Shown here piece after piece: positions 1-14,169 of a DNA stretch of 64,000 nucleotides (position 1 is its first letter; each line of letters starts with the position of its first letter). The notes below the pieces were generated by a model that was not told where the DNA came from, ran no database searches, and worked only from the letters and a program-made list of their open reading frames with translations. The stretch spans positions 24,014,403-24,078,402 of the forward strand of contig JAAOOA010000086.1 of the NCBI GenBank assembly GCA_012861695.1, read 5' to 3'. The stretch is from Trematomus loennbergii (Eukaryota > Chordata > Actinopteri > Perciformes > Nototheniidae). A program made the position numbers and the translations under genes.

Positions 1-3000
1 CCGAAAGCTTGAATTACAATTATCTGCCATTAATATTCTGCTCCTCTTGGGGAGTTTGCAGTGTATAATCAAGATCTGGAATAAGCCCTGCACCGTCAGT
101 TCGACTATGTGAAAGCACAACCACAGTTGGACAACCACTTCTATTTGCCTTCCCATGGTAATGGTAGGAATGATCAAATCATTAATGGCCTCTTTATTCT
201 CAATTCAATTCAAAGGGAAAAAAGCCAAAATAACCACAGACTCTGAAACCCCAAAATGGGTCTGCATTGAAGCATATTCAGCTTGCCTCGGATTAAAATA
301 AACCCACAGTCAAAGCAGAAATTATTTTACCATAAGGCTGAATCACAATGACACTAAACATGTGTCATTTATATATCATGATCCATCAAGGCAGTCTGTA
401 GGCCCAAGTCACTCAATTGAAAATGAGACACACTCAAAATCAAACACACTTGATGGTACTGACTGACGGCTTGCGATGGCAATGTTGGTTTGTTGGCTGG
501 TCCATGACCTTGGACCAATCTTAAATGCTTAACAACTATTGAAGGATTGCCAAGAGATGTTGTGGTTACTTCAAGAGCCACATTTAGAGACAATAGGGGA
601 TGGCGAAAGTATGTTTTACTTGTATAATTATGTTGTGTTTTCAGTCCGGGACAGTCGATGTGCAGCAAACTCAGGACTTAGTAGAGCAGTAGCCAGGGCC
701 CCCTTCAAATAAGGAGAACGGCAAGACGATTGGCAAGAGCAGAGCGTAGTTGTTAAGTCCGTTGCATGGTTATACCAGGAGTGTTCGAATCACTAAGTCG
801 GACGTAGCTAAGCCCGACGTTAGAGTTAAAACCTACTTTTTTACGCCCAGCTGGTGCACTCCACTCCTGGTCCTGGATGCAGGATGGGTCGCCACCATTT
901 ACGTTAAGCTAGCAACCAGTTTCTCGAATCAGATTTGAGCAGCAACCGGGATCTAGCGAAGGAATCAGAGGAGACTTGAAGCGTGGAAGAACATTGGTAG
1001 GTTGAAGACCTACCTGCATTCTACATGAACAACAGAGGTTGTTTGGAACAAGCAGGCACACCAGATAAGAGTTGCCGAAATGTAGGCTTGATATGACAAG
1101 GGCCTAGAACAGAACTTCACCCTATCCTGGGAGGTATTGGGCGTATCCTGCTGGATAACGAATCTGCAGGAGCAGTTGTCGAAGAAAACCTGCTGATCAT
1201 CCTGTGCCACACTAAAGTTTCTTGCAAACCAAATCTGGGACACAACAGTTTTTAATTGTGCTGGAGAGGTCATGGTTTGGAAAAGCATGACTGTGTTTGT
1301 TGTGCAATGAACATGAAAAACTTTGTAGTAAACACAAATTGATATGAATCTGTCTAAAACTAAATTAACAAAGCATTTACAGGTTTTTCTTTTCGTAAAC
1401 TAATTAAAGTGAAATGTTTGTGACAGTCTGTTGAGTCTGGACTAGTTTGATGTTTTTCTGATTATTGTATCCTTCTGATGTGTAGTATCTATCAAAGCAA
1501 AACCATTTGGATGTGTACACATGACGACAGATACATTGCAGTATGGTGCTAATTTTGTCTGGTTAAGTGTTTTCATCCACCGCCCTCAGGGAAAGAATGA
1601 AGAACAACACTGTCTGTTACTATTACAGAGTATAATAAAAGACAAAAGCCTGCCGTCATGTTTGCTGGTCAAGAAATCAAAAAAATGTTTAAATATGAAA
1701 AAAGTTCAAAGTGAGCAGCAGACCAAAACAAATGCAGATTTGTATACAAATGGTTTTTCAGGGTTTTATTGGGAACATTCTCCATTGGCCCATACATATG
1801 AGAGGCCGACATTACAAAATATATCAACTATCAGGGGAACTAGGATGTTAATGAGGTCAATACTGTATAAAGGGAACAGAAAACATGTGTATGAGAGGCA
1901 GTTTGCCAACAAGAAATCTTTACATAAGGGAGGTCCACAGACCTAAAATTCCTACAATTGAGAATTAATGAGTCTTTCTATTCATACAAACAAGCGCACG
2001 CTCATTTTTATCCCTTCAGATTCTGTATTTAGTCGAAGCTTGGCATCTCTGTGGAGTTCAGCAGGTAGGGCAAATACTCTTTTAGGACCCGCCACTGAAA
2101 TCTAGGGGCTTTGCAGCGCGTCATTGACCCGACGCTTCAAAACACTCCCCAAATCCTGGAGATCACCCTGAGAGGGAACATCTGTGGGCTGGGACGGCCT
2201 GCAGATGAGAACAGACTGCGCTGTGTGTGAGTGTGTGTGTGTGCATGTGTGTGAGAGAGAGATTGTGGTTGTGTGTGGTTGAAGAAATAGGTGGGATTAT
2301 GAGTTATGTCAAACAGCATTTAAGTTCATGTATGCGTAACATGTATCCTTCTGTAGACACCAAATTACAAGTATTAGTCCTTGTGTGTGTCAGTGTGTGT
2401 GCCATCAAGGCTGATTCTCTAAAATCCCACAGTCATCAGTCAGTGGGGAAAGTGAGGCTGTGTATATCATTCTATAATTGGGATCATATGCGTGAATAGA
2501 CCAAGAGGACTGTGCGTGTCTGTGATGCCTTAACTTTTCATTCTCATTTTCAGAACATCATCGCTGTAGATAGTTCATCAGTAAGGCAAGGAAAGTTTAC
2601 TGGTATGGTTCCTTTGATTAATAAAGTCAATATGTTTAGACACATGCATAAGAATAGAAAGCAAATAAAGCAATGACAAATAGTACTGACCAAGCAACAG
2701 ATTCATTTGCAAGGCTAATAGATTTTTTTCTTATGGCACTGTAGCGATTTTCCTCATTCAACACTTTTAACCTGTTCTTGCAACCTTTAATATAGACTTT
2801 TAAGTATTTATGCATGGTACAAGGGTGCAGTCTACTAGTGGTAATATGTAACAGCTAAAAAAGGCTTCACACACACAGATTGTCCACACAAAATGAAAAA
2901 AAAAGATATGCTTAAAAAGGCATACACTTTTTCTGCCATAGAAACAACTGGATTGGTTGCTTGCTTAAAGTTAAAGGCGGTGAATATTAAAGTGACAAGT

Positions 3001-6000
3001 GACCTCTTGTAAACAAACAAATAAAAACGGTTTATTCTGAGTAGCAAAGGCAGAATCAGATGATATTTATGAAGCAGCACTGTGGCTCAGGAGCTGGATC
3101 AGTTATCCACTCGTTTGAAGGTCTGTGATTCGATCCCTGGCCTGAAGTCTAGATGAGTAGATGAGGTTAATTTACCATTGATTTAAAACCTCCATCTTTT
3201 GATCTGACAACAACAATCTTTCACAAATTGACCAATAATTTCAAACCTTAGCAAAAAAGTTAATTGCATGTATAGAGGTGACACTGAGAAAACATCTGTA
3301 CACACTATAGAAGCACACTTAGTGTACTGTGTGTACATCTACACACTGCACATTGATCACACTCAAACCATGTGCACAATACAAACACACACTGACACAC
3401 TGTATATCCATTCCACATACACACCACCCACACATATGCTACACTTGCAGCCAAGACCAACTCTGACTGACAGCTTAAGCAGATTCAGTCTATCTGTTCC
3501 CATCAGGTGTGATGACTGGTTGACTGAGGGGTTAAATCCAAAACTCCACTCTAAACAGAGAAAGGGGCGTATGTTTAAACAGGACGTTGCCAACTAGCCA
3601 AGAAAAGCACGACTTCGTGGCCACCTCAGCAAACAGCTCGATTAAAAGGATTTACCATTGATTTCTTGGTTAAAGTTACAGTGGAAATATTTGGACAAAA
3701 GGCCGCTATCAACATGAATTACCACTGACATGTTTGCACGATTGAAAAGAAAGAGGGAATGAAAGAATTCTAAACTTATTGAAACCTAAGAAAAACAAGA
3801 AGGAAAGAACAGAGGAAAGACGCTAAGAAACAAAGCAAGACCTAGAGGAGATGGAAGTGGGGTGCAGATTTTTATGAGGGGCCATGAACGTCCCTGATCT
3901 GTGTATCTTTGTGGGAAACATGTTGGAGGCCAGGTGTACTGCAGTATGTGGTTTCCCAAGGCCAAGCAGATCCAATTCGACCCACCTCTCTCTCATAGAC
4001 ACATATAGTTACACACTGCTTCTCAGAGGGAGGGAGAGCCTGGGTTTTCCTGTTCATGTGGAAAAAAGGATGGAAGAGTGGAGGGAAGAATGAGCCGAGG
4101 TAACCCTAGCCATCGAGGTGGCCTTCTGGTAGGGTCCAAATCCTACTATTCTCTTTCCTGAATCTCTCAGCCTCTCTCACATTCACAGACTCATACGAGT
4201 GAGCTGAACATGTGGGACGCCTTGAATGGACGTTGGCGGATGGGTGGGGTCTGTACATTGCTGAAACCTCTCCATGTTTTTGACCACAGTTACGTTACAT
4301 GCCAGTGGGTGTCTGGTTAAGAAAATAAAGCAGTGCGTGGGCCCAGTCAAGGCTCGTATATAAAGCATATGTCTCCGAACACAGGAATCCAAATTCCAAA
4401 GACAGGAATTTAGCCAAGCTCTTAAGTTCTACTTCTCTGTGGCATGGAGCTCTTTTGTTCCAAAATGCGATAATATCCCTTACAAATTGTTGGAAATAGT
4501 ATGGGGTATGGGGTACAGGGTACAAAGCTTAATTTGCAGCATTGCAGGGTATTGGGTTTGACTGTCACTGTCAGACACAGGGATATTGTATGTATCTATA
4601 TCTGGTATTCACTTTCTTTCTGCTCTCTCCATCATTGTGCTCTCTCTTTCCTCTTCACTCCATCTTCCCCTTTCTCTCTTTCTTTTTCTCTGTGGAGGAC
4701 ACTGGCAGACCTCTGCATTAGTGCTCTGATCCGGAAGAGGGCTTATGGGAGGGATATGGATTCCATAAAGCACTCAGCTCTATAAATGTCTCCCAATCCA
4801 CATTCAGCACCTGGCTAAATATTATCCCAGCAATGCTTTGGTGACGTCCTCAGAAAACACAAAGGTATCGTCTGATGACAAATGCTCTGTTTTGATTAAT
4901 GATGCCCTCCTCCAAATGACATGAAGTTTACGATGATAGCAATGGCAGATTTACTACTTGAAAACCTGATCAGCTTATCAGCTGTAGCTAGCAAGCTAAT
5001 TAGGCTAACGTTTACTCATGAGTAGCCGATGAAAACACTGTCTCCAGCTGACATTTTTAATGTTTTCCACTGACTTGTTTTAAATTGTGAACCCTTAAAA
5101 GGTATTTTAAGAATGCACTTGATCGAAACATGATAGCATGCTAAAAAAATCCCAATTTCAATAAAGAGCAGGACAGAGAGGCTAACATTGCAAAGGACCG
5201 CCTGGGAAATACTACAGAGTGGACAAATGTGGTAAGAAATTATGTACTTAAAAGTAAATCATGGTTACTACTTAAGGAAGTCATTGCCGGACATGCTTAC
5301 AATTGCATCATATATTTACAGTAAGATAGAGCAAATAAACCCACTGTTTAATGCATTACTTCTAAAATAAATCTTACAAAGCTTGACAGGCCTGACGTGC
5401 CTAGTTATGGATGCTAAGCTAGGTTTGGACGATCGGTGTTTGTGGTAAGGGTTTAACGAACTGTTTAATGTTAGTTTGAAAAGTAAGAGCCTATTTTTAT
5501 CCTACTGTAAACACATTAAGGGTTGCTAACTGAGCCCTAAGGCTATTTTTATCTATGGCTGTTGTAGCTGTTTGCTCAAGGATCTCTCATGGCGGTTATT
5601 CATAATAAAAATAACTATTCTAATAACTGTTTTATACCTTCATGAACTCCACAACACATTGTCTGAATGCTCTTAGATTACACTTAAATGATGACTAGCT
5701 TAACTGATGGAGCTTGAACAATGGTTATTATTTTTGACAACTCTGCAACTATACTAGGACCTAACAGTATAAATGCTAAACTGACATGAGTCTTATCAAC
5801 CATACAAAAAGACCACATCCTCAAATGACCACAATGAAAGTTCACAAGAGGTACATGAGGGCATGGTACCTTATGGTTACCCTGAGTTCAGTTTCCTGTC
5901 AGCAAAACAAACCACTGTTAGAGCATTTGTGAACACCTGTGTCTATACGACCTCTGATCTGCTTATCACGGTACATCTTGTTCAAAGACGATTACATTTG

Positions 6001-8015
6001 AATCAGACTAGATGTCATAAACATCCTGTTCCTTATTTTGATAGGTTTTCTATGATGTAACCAATTAGTGACAGCACATTTAGACTTAAATGAAAACACA
6101 CGAGTAATGAGGGTCCTTGGCTACTGTGCATGGGAACCAAAGAGCTGCAACAGCCGCATGTGACACTTAGCAAGGCCTCCACATGGAACGACTTAGGTCC
6201 ACTCTCTGTCTGCCAGAATGGTTCGTGTTTATATGATTTGATGATAAGTATGTCTTAAGTCTCAGCCATACTGCACTGTTAAATAATAACTTCAGGCTTA
6301 CTAGAAAAGAAGTAGACAAAAAAATGGAGATTCCCATTTGCCTAAATTGTTAAAAAATCTATTAATTACTGACTGATAACAATTAATAACATTCCACTGG
6401 AAACCTGTCGTGTTGCTGCCTTGTTACCTTACAATCAATCCAATCCTGGCAAGAAATGTCACAGGAAGACAACAGATCGCTATCTAGATTCAATTTCATA
6501 AATAAGATTGTCTCTTTAGTTCAATCACATAACCAGGCTCAGAAGTCAAACATGCTCATTTTTAATGGCCTTTGGCAGCGCGGAACTACAACAAAAAACT
6601 CTCGGGTTTCCACAGCTGCACTCTGCACGGTCCACAACTTGGGAAACCGATTTGGAGGAAGGGATCCAAGATAGAGACACGATCAAGTGGACTTGATGCG
6701 ACCTGGACTACCTCAGTCAGTGGACACTGACAGTGATGGAGAAGAAAAACAAAGGGCTGGGGGAGGGAGAGGAATCGCAGAGGAAATGAATATCTTACAG
6801 TAACACATGGTGTGAAAGAAAGAAATGTCTCTCTCGCTGACCTTGTGTTTTTCATTCCTCCCCTCTCATTCCCTCTCTCCCTTCCCTTCCTCCTCCACCC
6901 CTCACTTGCGCTCCATGGCGATTGAAATATGCAAGCATAATAGTCTGGGAATCGAGAGGTTTATGAAGGAAAGTCCGTTTGGGCTAGGCCTGCTATGCCG
7001 CGTTACATCTGTGTTGAAGACCAGTAAAAAGAAATATGCTCTCCAAACCATGACAAAAAATTGAATCATCACTTTGAAACTGTAACACCATGGAGAGAAA
7101 ATTATGGAAAGGAGAAGCTGAGTGAGTTGGAGATGTGGATGGAGCAAGATTTTAAAAAAGCAAATTATTCTGCTAAGAAATGAGTAATGGGAGACTTGCT
7201 TTGCTTTGGTTTCTCTACATGGACAGAGTGCAGACCTCAGACCAATTTCACTCAATTTGGGCAAATCATATCTCCTCTAATCAACTTTCTCCCATATCTG
7301 ATATCTTTAGATAGCCAAAAATCTCCCTGGTATTTGTCTCTCCAGTTTCACTAAGAACGTGGCTACGGTAATCTGGGCAGTGTGATGACCGATGTTCTCC
7401 TCCTCTGCAGAAAAAGCTTTGTTTGCCCTCACTCATCCAGACAAGAATAATAGAAGCCAATTATCTTGGGCCAGCGACTTCATAATTATCTTTGGGATCC
7501 GTTCCCACCAAAGTTTTCAAAAGAAACCAATTGGGACCCTCAATTAGTTTAGATTGATGAATCTTAAAATGTATTTTTGTAAAAATCAAGGAAAAAAGTG
7601 TCTCTTGAAGCGAAAATAGTAAAGCCGTCAAAATATTTCAACTCAATCTGTACGTTTTATCTAAAAGAGTCAAACAATATGAATGATCTCAAGGCATAGT
7701 GTGCTCTGCAATTGTCCTAATTTGAAATATGCTGCCATTAATCTAAGATGGCTTTCTAAAACTCATTTTGCAAACGAGTTTGAGCATAAACCAGTCTTAA
7801 GTTGTGCCAACTGTCCAAAGATAACAAGTTGTACCTGGTTAGGCTCCACGATGTATTACTTTAGGTTTGGATAGTTTTTATGAAGTCCTTTTATGCTGTT
7901 ACGCAATTGGACTGACCTGAATTGGCCACACATGACGATTCACATTTCCTACGCCATGTTGACAAGTGCATCCACTTCCTTTTTCCTACAGTGTCCTCAT
8001 CTGTCAGCTGTGGCA
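1..8015. other. Gene-free stretch
   Basis: I see no coding exon with recognisable homology on either strand. Open frames are short and lack family motifs. A short GT/GA run lies near 2226-2265, and a tRNA-like SINE fragment near 3074-3165. The rest is ordinary AT-rich sequence; conserved non-coding elements cannot be judged without comparison. Confidence 0.6.
3074..3165 (+). repeat. tRNA-derived SINE head fragment
   Basis: GTGGCTCAGGAGCTGG resembles a pol III A box and GTGATTCGATCCC a B box, spaced as in tRNA-derived SINEs of fish. No tail or poly(A)/microsatellite end follows, so this looks like a truncated copy. It cannot fold as a normal tRNA gene. Confidence 0.45.
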
Positions 8016-8016
8016 G

Positions 8017-8460
8017 GTGTAACAGATGTAAATATGCAGGGGTTTATTTAATTTAATATTGTATAATCACACAAATTCTGTGTTTTATATTTTATTCTGT
8101 GTTCTTCATTTTATTGAATGTTAAATACCTGGCAAGGACGGAGATCAGTAGGCGGAACCTCTGAAGTGTGGTCGCTGTGCTCAGGAGTTCATTGTTGTGA
8201 GGACTTTCCCCCCTATATATTGTGTCCCTCCCGTTTCCTCGGCCCTTTTTGTAAACGTTGCACGTGAGAGGAGTCACTGAGGGAAACTGTTGTAAAACTG
8301 ATCGTTTTTATCTGTCAGGTATGTGCGCCCCTTTTGTAAACGTTGCACGTGAGAGGAGTCACTGAGGGAAACTGTTGTAAAACTGATCGTTTTTATCTGT
8401 CAGTCATTAAACAGATCGTCCTCAACTTTACGCTGGCGGGTCTCGTCCATATCAACACAA
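8017..8460 (+). repeat. Possible solo-LTR-like repeat with internal tandem duplication
   Basis: The stretch has a TATA-like CTATATATTG at about 8211-8220 followed by a 72 bp segment present twice (8247-8318 and 8332-8403), then CATTAAAC and an LTR-like end (GGGTCTCGTCCATATCAACA). This resembles promoter-R-U5 organisation of a retroelement LTR, but neither clear TG...CA ends nor a target duplication could be fixed. The duplication is certain; the LTR label is tentative. Confidence 0.35.
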
Positions 8461-11400
8461 CGCAGAGACCGCTTAACCACACCGGTTACACAGGCATCCA
8501 CAAATCTCCCAGTCCCTCGATGCCCTAAAACAGCAACATTAGACCGGAAACATTGGTACCATCCACTTTCAAATATGTAAGTGGCTTTTTGAAGGTAACT
8601 GATCCGTGCTTGTTGCAATATACATTCCAATATGAAGATGTTTGATGATTCCATATTACTGAAAAATAGGACACACAAAAAGAGAACAAATATGAATTTG
8701 ATATCTATCAAGATTTGGAAAATATTTCCTTGGGCTGCTGGTTAGTGTTTCAAGCATACTTGTCCTTTATATCACCAGTAGCAAGGGCGGGTTCCAGGTG
8801 GTGTCGCCCACATCACACCATCATTTTAGTTTCAAGCCCACCACACACTTAACATAAATGCCAAATACGGGAAAATGGAAACATCAGATGCAATTTTCCA
8901 AACATGTCACTAGCTCCTATTTTTAGATACAGTGCACCTTTTATAAAGGAGGTAAACAACTCTATAAAAAGGTGCTAATGAATGACTCACTCTTCGTGAA
9001 ACCCTCTACTGCACTTGTCATTATTTCCTTGCTGATTCAAGCGCCACACCTTACACTACTGACCACAGTCATTCTGTTATTTATGTAGTAGCCAAAAATA
9101 TTGGTGGTCATGCTTATTCTCAGTTTCTAACTTGACAACCCTCTCTTGTTCCCCTCTTTGAAGGGTTCCTGGTCATAGACTGGAAAAAAACATTGAATGA
9201 TTTTGGATTTTTTTATTATTATAGCAAACACAAAAAACTATTAACCTTAAGTACCTACAGTTTAATATTTGGACACTATAAAAATGTCTTCCTAATATTA
9301 AACTTGCTTAATATAATCATTCGCACTAAATCCATCTGTGAGCAACATTTTTCAGGTTCTGTTGTAAAAACATGTTCATGTGAGCTCTGTCAAAAAGTAA
9401 TGTGTCTGCCAAAAAGCATCTTATTAGCAACTGTGTTATCATCGATAAATTGTGAACATTTACAGTAGCAAATGTGTTGAAAGCATGTGTTGCATTATTA
9501 ACATCTACAGTGTAAAAAGCCTGCTTGCAATGGCATTATTAAACAGTGTAAGTTTTTTAATTAATAGAGATGATAAACGTCTACAGTGACAGATGACCAT
9601 TTCATGTCTATTTTGCAGCATACACCAATGGTAGAAAATTCAAACTTCACGATGCTCTAAAGTATATGCTATGATTATACAGTATGTTAAATATGAACCT
9701 ACTGAGGTGCCTCATGTATAACACAATGTGAGTGTTGTGTTGCATGCAGGGGGGTCAGGGGTCACTGAGGTGTGAAAGGCACTGGTTTAGGGAGGTGAAA
9801 CTGTAGTTGAAGGCACCTTGTTATAATTACACCCTTACGTTCAAACACAAATTCCTTCCGAATACATTCACCCCCTGGGTTCTTATTTTATGTCTTTTCC
9901 TCTCCTCACCGGTGCACCAATCTCAGTTATATCCCCCCCCACTGACGTGTTTTCCCAGATCTGGTGTTGTTGCTAAAACGGTTAGAGCTGGAAAACCAAA
10001 CAAAGCATGACACAGCACTCCATCACCTGGCCTGATGATGTCATGACATCATCAAAACGCTGCTGAGCCTACAGCCCCACCCTTCTGACAGCACATGTCA
10101 AAGATTGGTGAGCCATGGGCAGTGTGTGTGTGTGTGTATATATGTTAAAATCAGTGACATATTTTGAAGGTTGAGTAGTGACAGGGCATGTTTTTAAGAC
10201 CCCCCCCCCCCCCCCCCCTTCGTGTTGTAAAGTTGAACCAGACCATGAAGCACCGGAGCTGGGTGTGAATGGGGGGTTGTGTCTCTGAACAGTCCACTCT
10301 TTGAGCCACCATTACCAGGTCCAGCCTAGCGGATCGAGCATTCATGGCGGAGGTGTCGCCATCAGGATGGTAGCGGTCTCTGGCTTCAGGTGTTGGAGTA
10401 CATTTAGTGTTTCAACTGAATTCTGGTTGCAGGATATCGCATTACTACAGCACCATCAGTGAGATCACTTATGAATCACCTTTAACCATTAGTTTTGCAC
10501 CTACTGTCAAGAAGATTTAAGATATGGGAATTATTTAGTGTTGCGCAAGTTACTTTGATCAATATACAAACCAATCAGCTGATTTAAGAGTTTCTATTGG
10601 GAAACGGTGTAAAAGCTGTGGATATTTCCAAACATAAATGTCAAATGTCTGTTTTTGTAGTAAGTTTTTGTGTTTCTCTTATTATCCTACGATACTGTTA
10701 TGTTTGGCTGTGAATAAGAAAAATGAAGGACAGACCATCTATTTCTATTTATTTCTTTTTAGAAAGGAGCAGGTCATATAAGATTATTTTCTTCTCCCTG
10801 CTCCTTTTCGCTCAATGGTGTGTTTAGAGAGACATGTTTTGTAAACAATTATTAGACATTAAGTTGTGCATACCATGCACGGAACAAATACAAATTAAAT
10901 TCAAGTAAATTAAATGTCATATTACTGCTGCAAGAAAATATATCAAACAACATAACAGTAAGTCATTGCCATATCCAAATACATTAGCACCTCTGTGAGG
11001 CTGTAGGTTTTGAGCTTAAAGCTAATGTCGGGAAGTTAACATGCTTATGTTTAGCAGATGATGTTTGCCATCTTACTTTATGCGAATAACATGATAAAGC
11101 TGATTCGCATATCATTTGTGCAACATGTTTTGGTCATATACGGAAATGGTGCTAAATGAAAAGCTAATAGATTCCCAAAATGATTATGAATCATCCTGAG
11201 AAAGACAGTAAGTTCCATATGTATTGCCAATCAATCAGCCCCTTGTGCAATCTATAGCAATAAATCAACTAGTTGTCAAGGAATCAAATTTGAAACCCAC
11301 AAAGTGACCATTATGGTGGTATCAAAGTCATGGGATAACGGAAATCAACTAAATATATCCTACAGGGACGACAATGTCTGCACATAATGTTTTGGCAATC

Positions 11401-12113
11401 CATACAACAGTTGTAGAAAGTGTTTAATCATCTGTTCAATGCTCTGATTTGTGGAAGGAATAGTATGCATAGAAAGGTTTTTTTGGATTCATTACCATGT
11501 GGACAAAGACATGAACTGGTTACTCATGCCAGATGAATGTTCTGAGAAACTAAGAAAGTGGCTACGGTAAGTCTTCATTTTTTTTACTCACAGCATCATC
11601 GATTTCAATTCATTCACACCTGCCAAGGAGGAGATAAAACAGAGGACAAAAAATAGATAAAAGTGAAAAGAAAAATGTGAATGTTGGATGCTCTCTACAG
11701 TTGGAGTCATACTTTTATCTTCCAAAGCACATCTCTCAGGACATTTGAGTCTCATTCAGTCGGCTCGACTGGCTTTTATATCCACTAAAAATGTCTCCAT
11801 GGTGCATGCTGCATACCGAGAGCAAAAGAAACCAAATGTGGTATTCTGAAAATGGATTGTTTTCAGTTATCATGTTTCCTCTTTCCTTTGTTTCTTGGGA
11901 ATATAATTTTGGTTTAACTGATTATAGCTACATTTCTGAATCAAAGGATTGCCTTGATGGAATTACAGATGCGGAAATAGGAAATAATGACATAGTCCCA
12001 TAGCATATTACCAACAAAATTGGTTCATAGTTACTGTGAAACATAAACCACATTGTGCTCTGATGATGACCGGAAAGACTAACAAACACAAGGAGAATTT
12101 CTCTCAGTGACAG
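8461..12113. other. Gene-free stretch
   Basis: No recognisable exons. Contents are a poly-C run at 10200-10218, a small GT run near 10124-10138 and a perfect palindrome at 10033-10054. The rest is AT-rich sequence without a feature I can name. Confidence 0.6.
10033..10054. promoter_or_regulatory. Perfect 22 bp palindrome with CRE-like halves
   Basis: The half TGATGATGTCA is followed directly by its reverse complement, giving TGATGTCA and TGACATCA overlapping at the centre. These are one-mismatch variants of the CRE/ATF site. No gene start is near, so a function is speculative. Confidence 0.35.
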
Positions 12114-12116
12114 TTA

Positions 12117-12987
12117 AGGCTCGGACACACCAACCCGATTTTGGCCGTCGATAGATGTCTGGCCGTCGATGAGCGTCCTGTCGCCCTACTCAGATTGGTG
12201 TGTCCCGCACCGTCGTGTCTTTTCGGCCGTGCCGACACCTTCCACCGCCGATTCGACATGTTGAATCGGGAGGCTGTCGGCTCAAGGCCGTCGGCCAAAG
12301 AAATCACTCTGATTGGCTGTTCAGCTTAGCGAATCAGTGCATGAGAAGCGAAACGGAAGTGAGGGACCCAAACAAACGATTAAGAAGGCACACACAGACG
12401 GCTATTTTTTTCATTTTCATCTCACCCGGATGCAAGAGTTTCTTTTTCATCATGGCGATCTGGAATGAAGAAACCGAAAATGGAACGCACACGCTATTTG
12501 TTGTTTGTTTATATCACGCAGTCTGTTCTTCTTCTCTCGGTGTATCACGCAGTCTGTCTTCCGGTTGTTGCCTCTTTTGAATGACGAATACATTACATGT
12601 AATTTGTTAGACGCTTTTATCCAAAGCGACTTACATACATTCAGTACTGTGGACAATCCCCCAGGAGCAATTTGGGGTGAAGTGTCTTGCCCAGGGACAC
12701 AACGACATGCTGACTGCAGTGGGCCTCAAACTTGCTATCCCCTGATTCGAAGTCCAGCACACTATCCACTGAGCCACAGCCTCCCCCTTAATATACACTC
12801 CTGCTGGTAAGGAGAGTTATTGCCACTCACGCATGCGCAGTTCGTACGTGCTACTTGGCCGTCGGCTCAAGTCTTTGCGGTGTGTTCCAGTGCGACTGTT
12901 GGTCAAGACGCAAGAGACGTGAGGCGACACAACAGTCGTGTTCCGTCGGGACGTGTTCTTTGGTGTCAGTTTGGTGTGTCAGGGCCT
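12117..12987. mobile_element. PIF/Harbinger-like MITE
   Basis: Ends are inverted: AGGCTCGGACACACCAA on the left and TTGGTGTGTCAGGGCCT on the right, with TTA directly repeated at 12114-12116 and 12988-12990. A 3 bp TWA target duplication is typical of PIF/Harbinger elements. The inside is GC-rich with repeated GGCCGTCG and no transposase, so it is non-autonomous. A tRNA-derived SINE is inserted in its middle. Confidence 0.65.
12598..12786 (-). mobile_element. tRNA-derived SINE, inside a MITE
   Basis: On the minus strand the head reads GGCTGTGGCTCAGTGGATAG (A box) and later GGACTTCGAATC (B box). The body includes CATGTCGTTGTGTCC, and the tail is GTCGCTTTGGATAAAAGCG, a widespread fish SINE tail. 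The copy is nearly full length. A second, plus-strand copy with the same body and tail lies at about 52762-52927. Confidence 0.7.
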
Positions 12988-14169
12988 TTAGAGACCCACT
13001 CATTACAAATAAATGCTAGAGACCTTTATTCTGACATGAGGCCTCCTTCTCGTTAGTCCGAATATTTTATATTTGCGTAAGGGACCGTTTGTGGCTCCAT
13101 GTGGACATGTGTGTGGCTGTAACATGGCCAGAGAGATCCGAATTGGTCTGGCTTTTGAATTGTTCCCTGCATGAAACCATATGGCTGTCCTTAAACTGGC
13201 TAATTGATGCAGATGCTGACAGTCGGAGGGCCAGACTCTGACCTCTAGCATGAGAGGCCCGGAAACACAGCTTCTGACAGCTTCCTCCCTCTTCCTCTCT
13301 GCATCCGTCCCTTTGGAGCAGGACCCAGTCGGGTTGTGTCTGGGTCAGATTTACAGTAGATCTAAGCACCACTGAGCCCAACCTGGCCGCCCTAATTGAA
13401 AAAAGGTTTGTGCGTTATGAGGCCCACAGAGAGCGCTTTCAACACCTCTGCACTGAATGAGTTACGAAATCACAAAGGGAGGCACATAGGTGAAGCAGAT
13501 GAACACATGTACACATGTAGGGAGAAAACCTTCTACAATATGTACGCACGCACACAAAGATCACAAATTCCATGCCTTAAAAATTAAGGCGAACTTTTGG
13601 CGTAGTGCTTACAATACTGAATGACATGAGCGAGGAAATGGGAAAGGCAAAAGTTGAACATCCAAGCTACACATGTTTGGCACGACGAGGCCATTCGAGA
13701 ATACAATCCCATTATACACCCATATGTATGCATGTATTTGAAGGTCAATGAATACACGCACATATGTCCTCTTGCACTCTCTCAGGCAAAAACACAATAC
13801 ATAGTGAAGTACAACTAATTTCCTGTTTTACCAACATGCTCTCTTATGCTAATTAGACCCTCCAGAAAAACGCGATTATGCGATCGCATAATTTACCGCA
13901 TAATCAGCAAAATGGCGCAGATTTTTAAAAGGGCGCATATTTATTAAAAGGTCGCATAATCCCCGCATTTTTCCACACAAAGTTGAGGGAAAAAAAAGTT
14001 AACGTGAAGTAGTGATGTCATCAGCTCGCGCAGGTAAACAACACCGTAGAGTGAATGTGTGGAACTCACACGAGAGAGAAAACAACAAGATCAGCGCCAT
14101 ATAGATTATTATATACTATTATACTATTATTATTATATACTATTATACTATTATACGGCTCTGACCAAG

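Noticed and set aside
12598..12786. tRNA gene, from A- and B-box motifs (also near 3.1 and 52.8 kb)
   Set aside because: The bodies and shared tails are those of tRNA-derived SINEs; they lack a proper cloverleaf.
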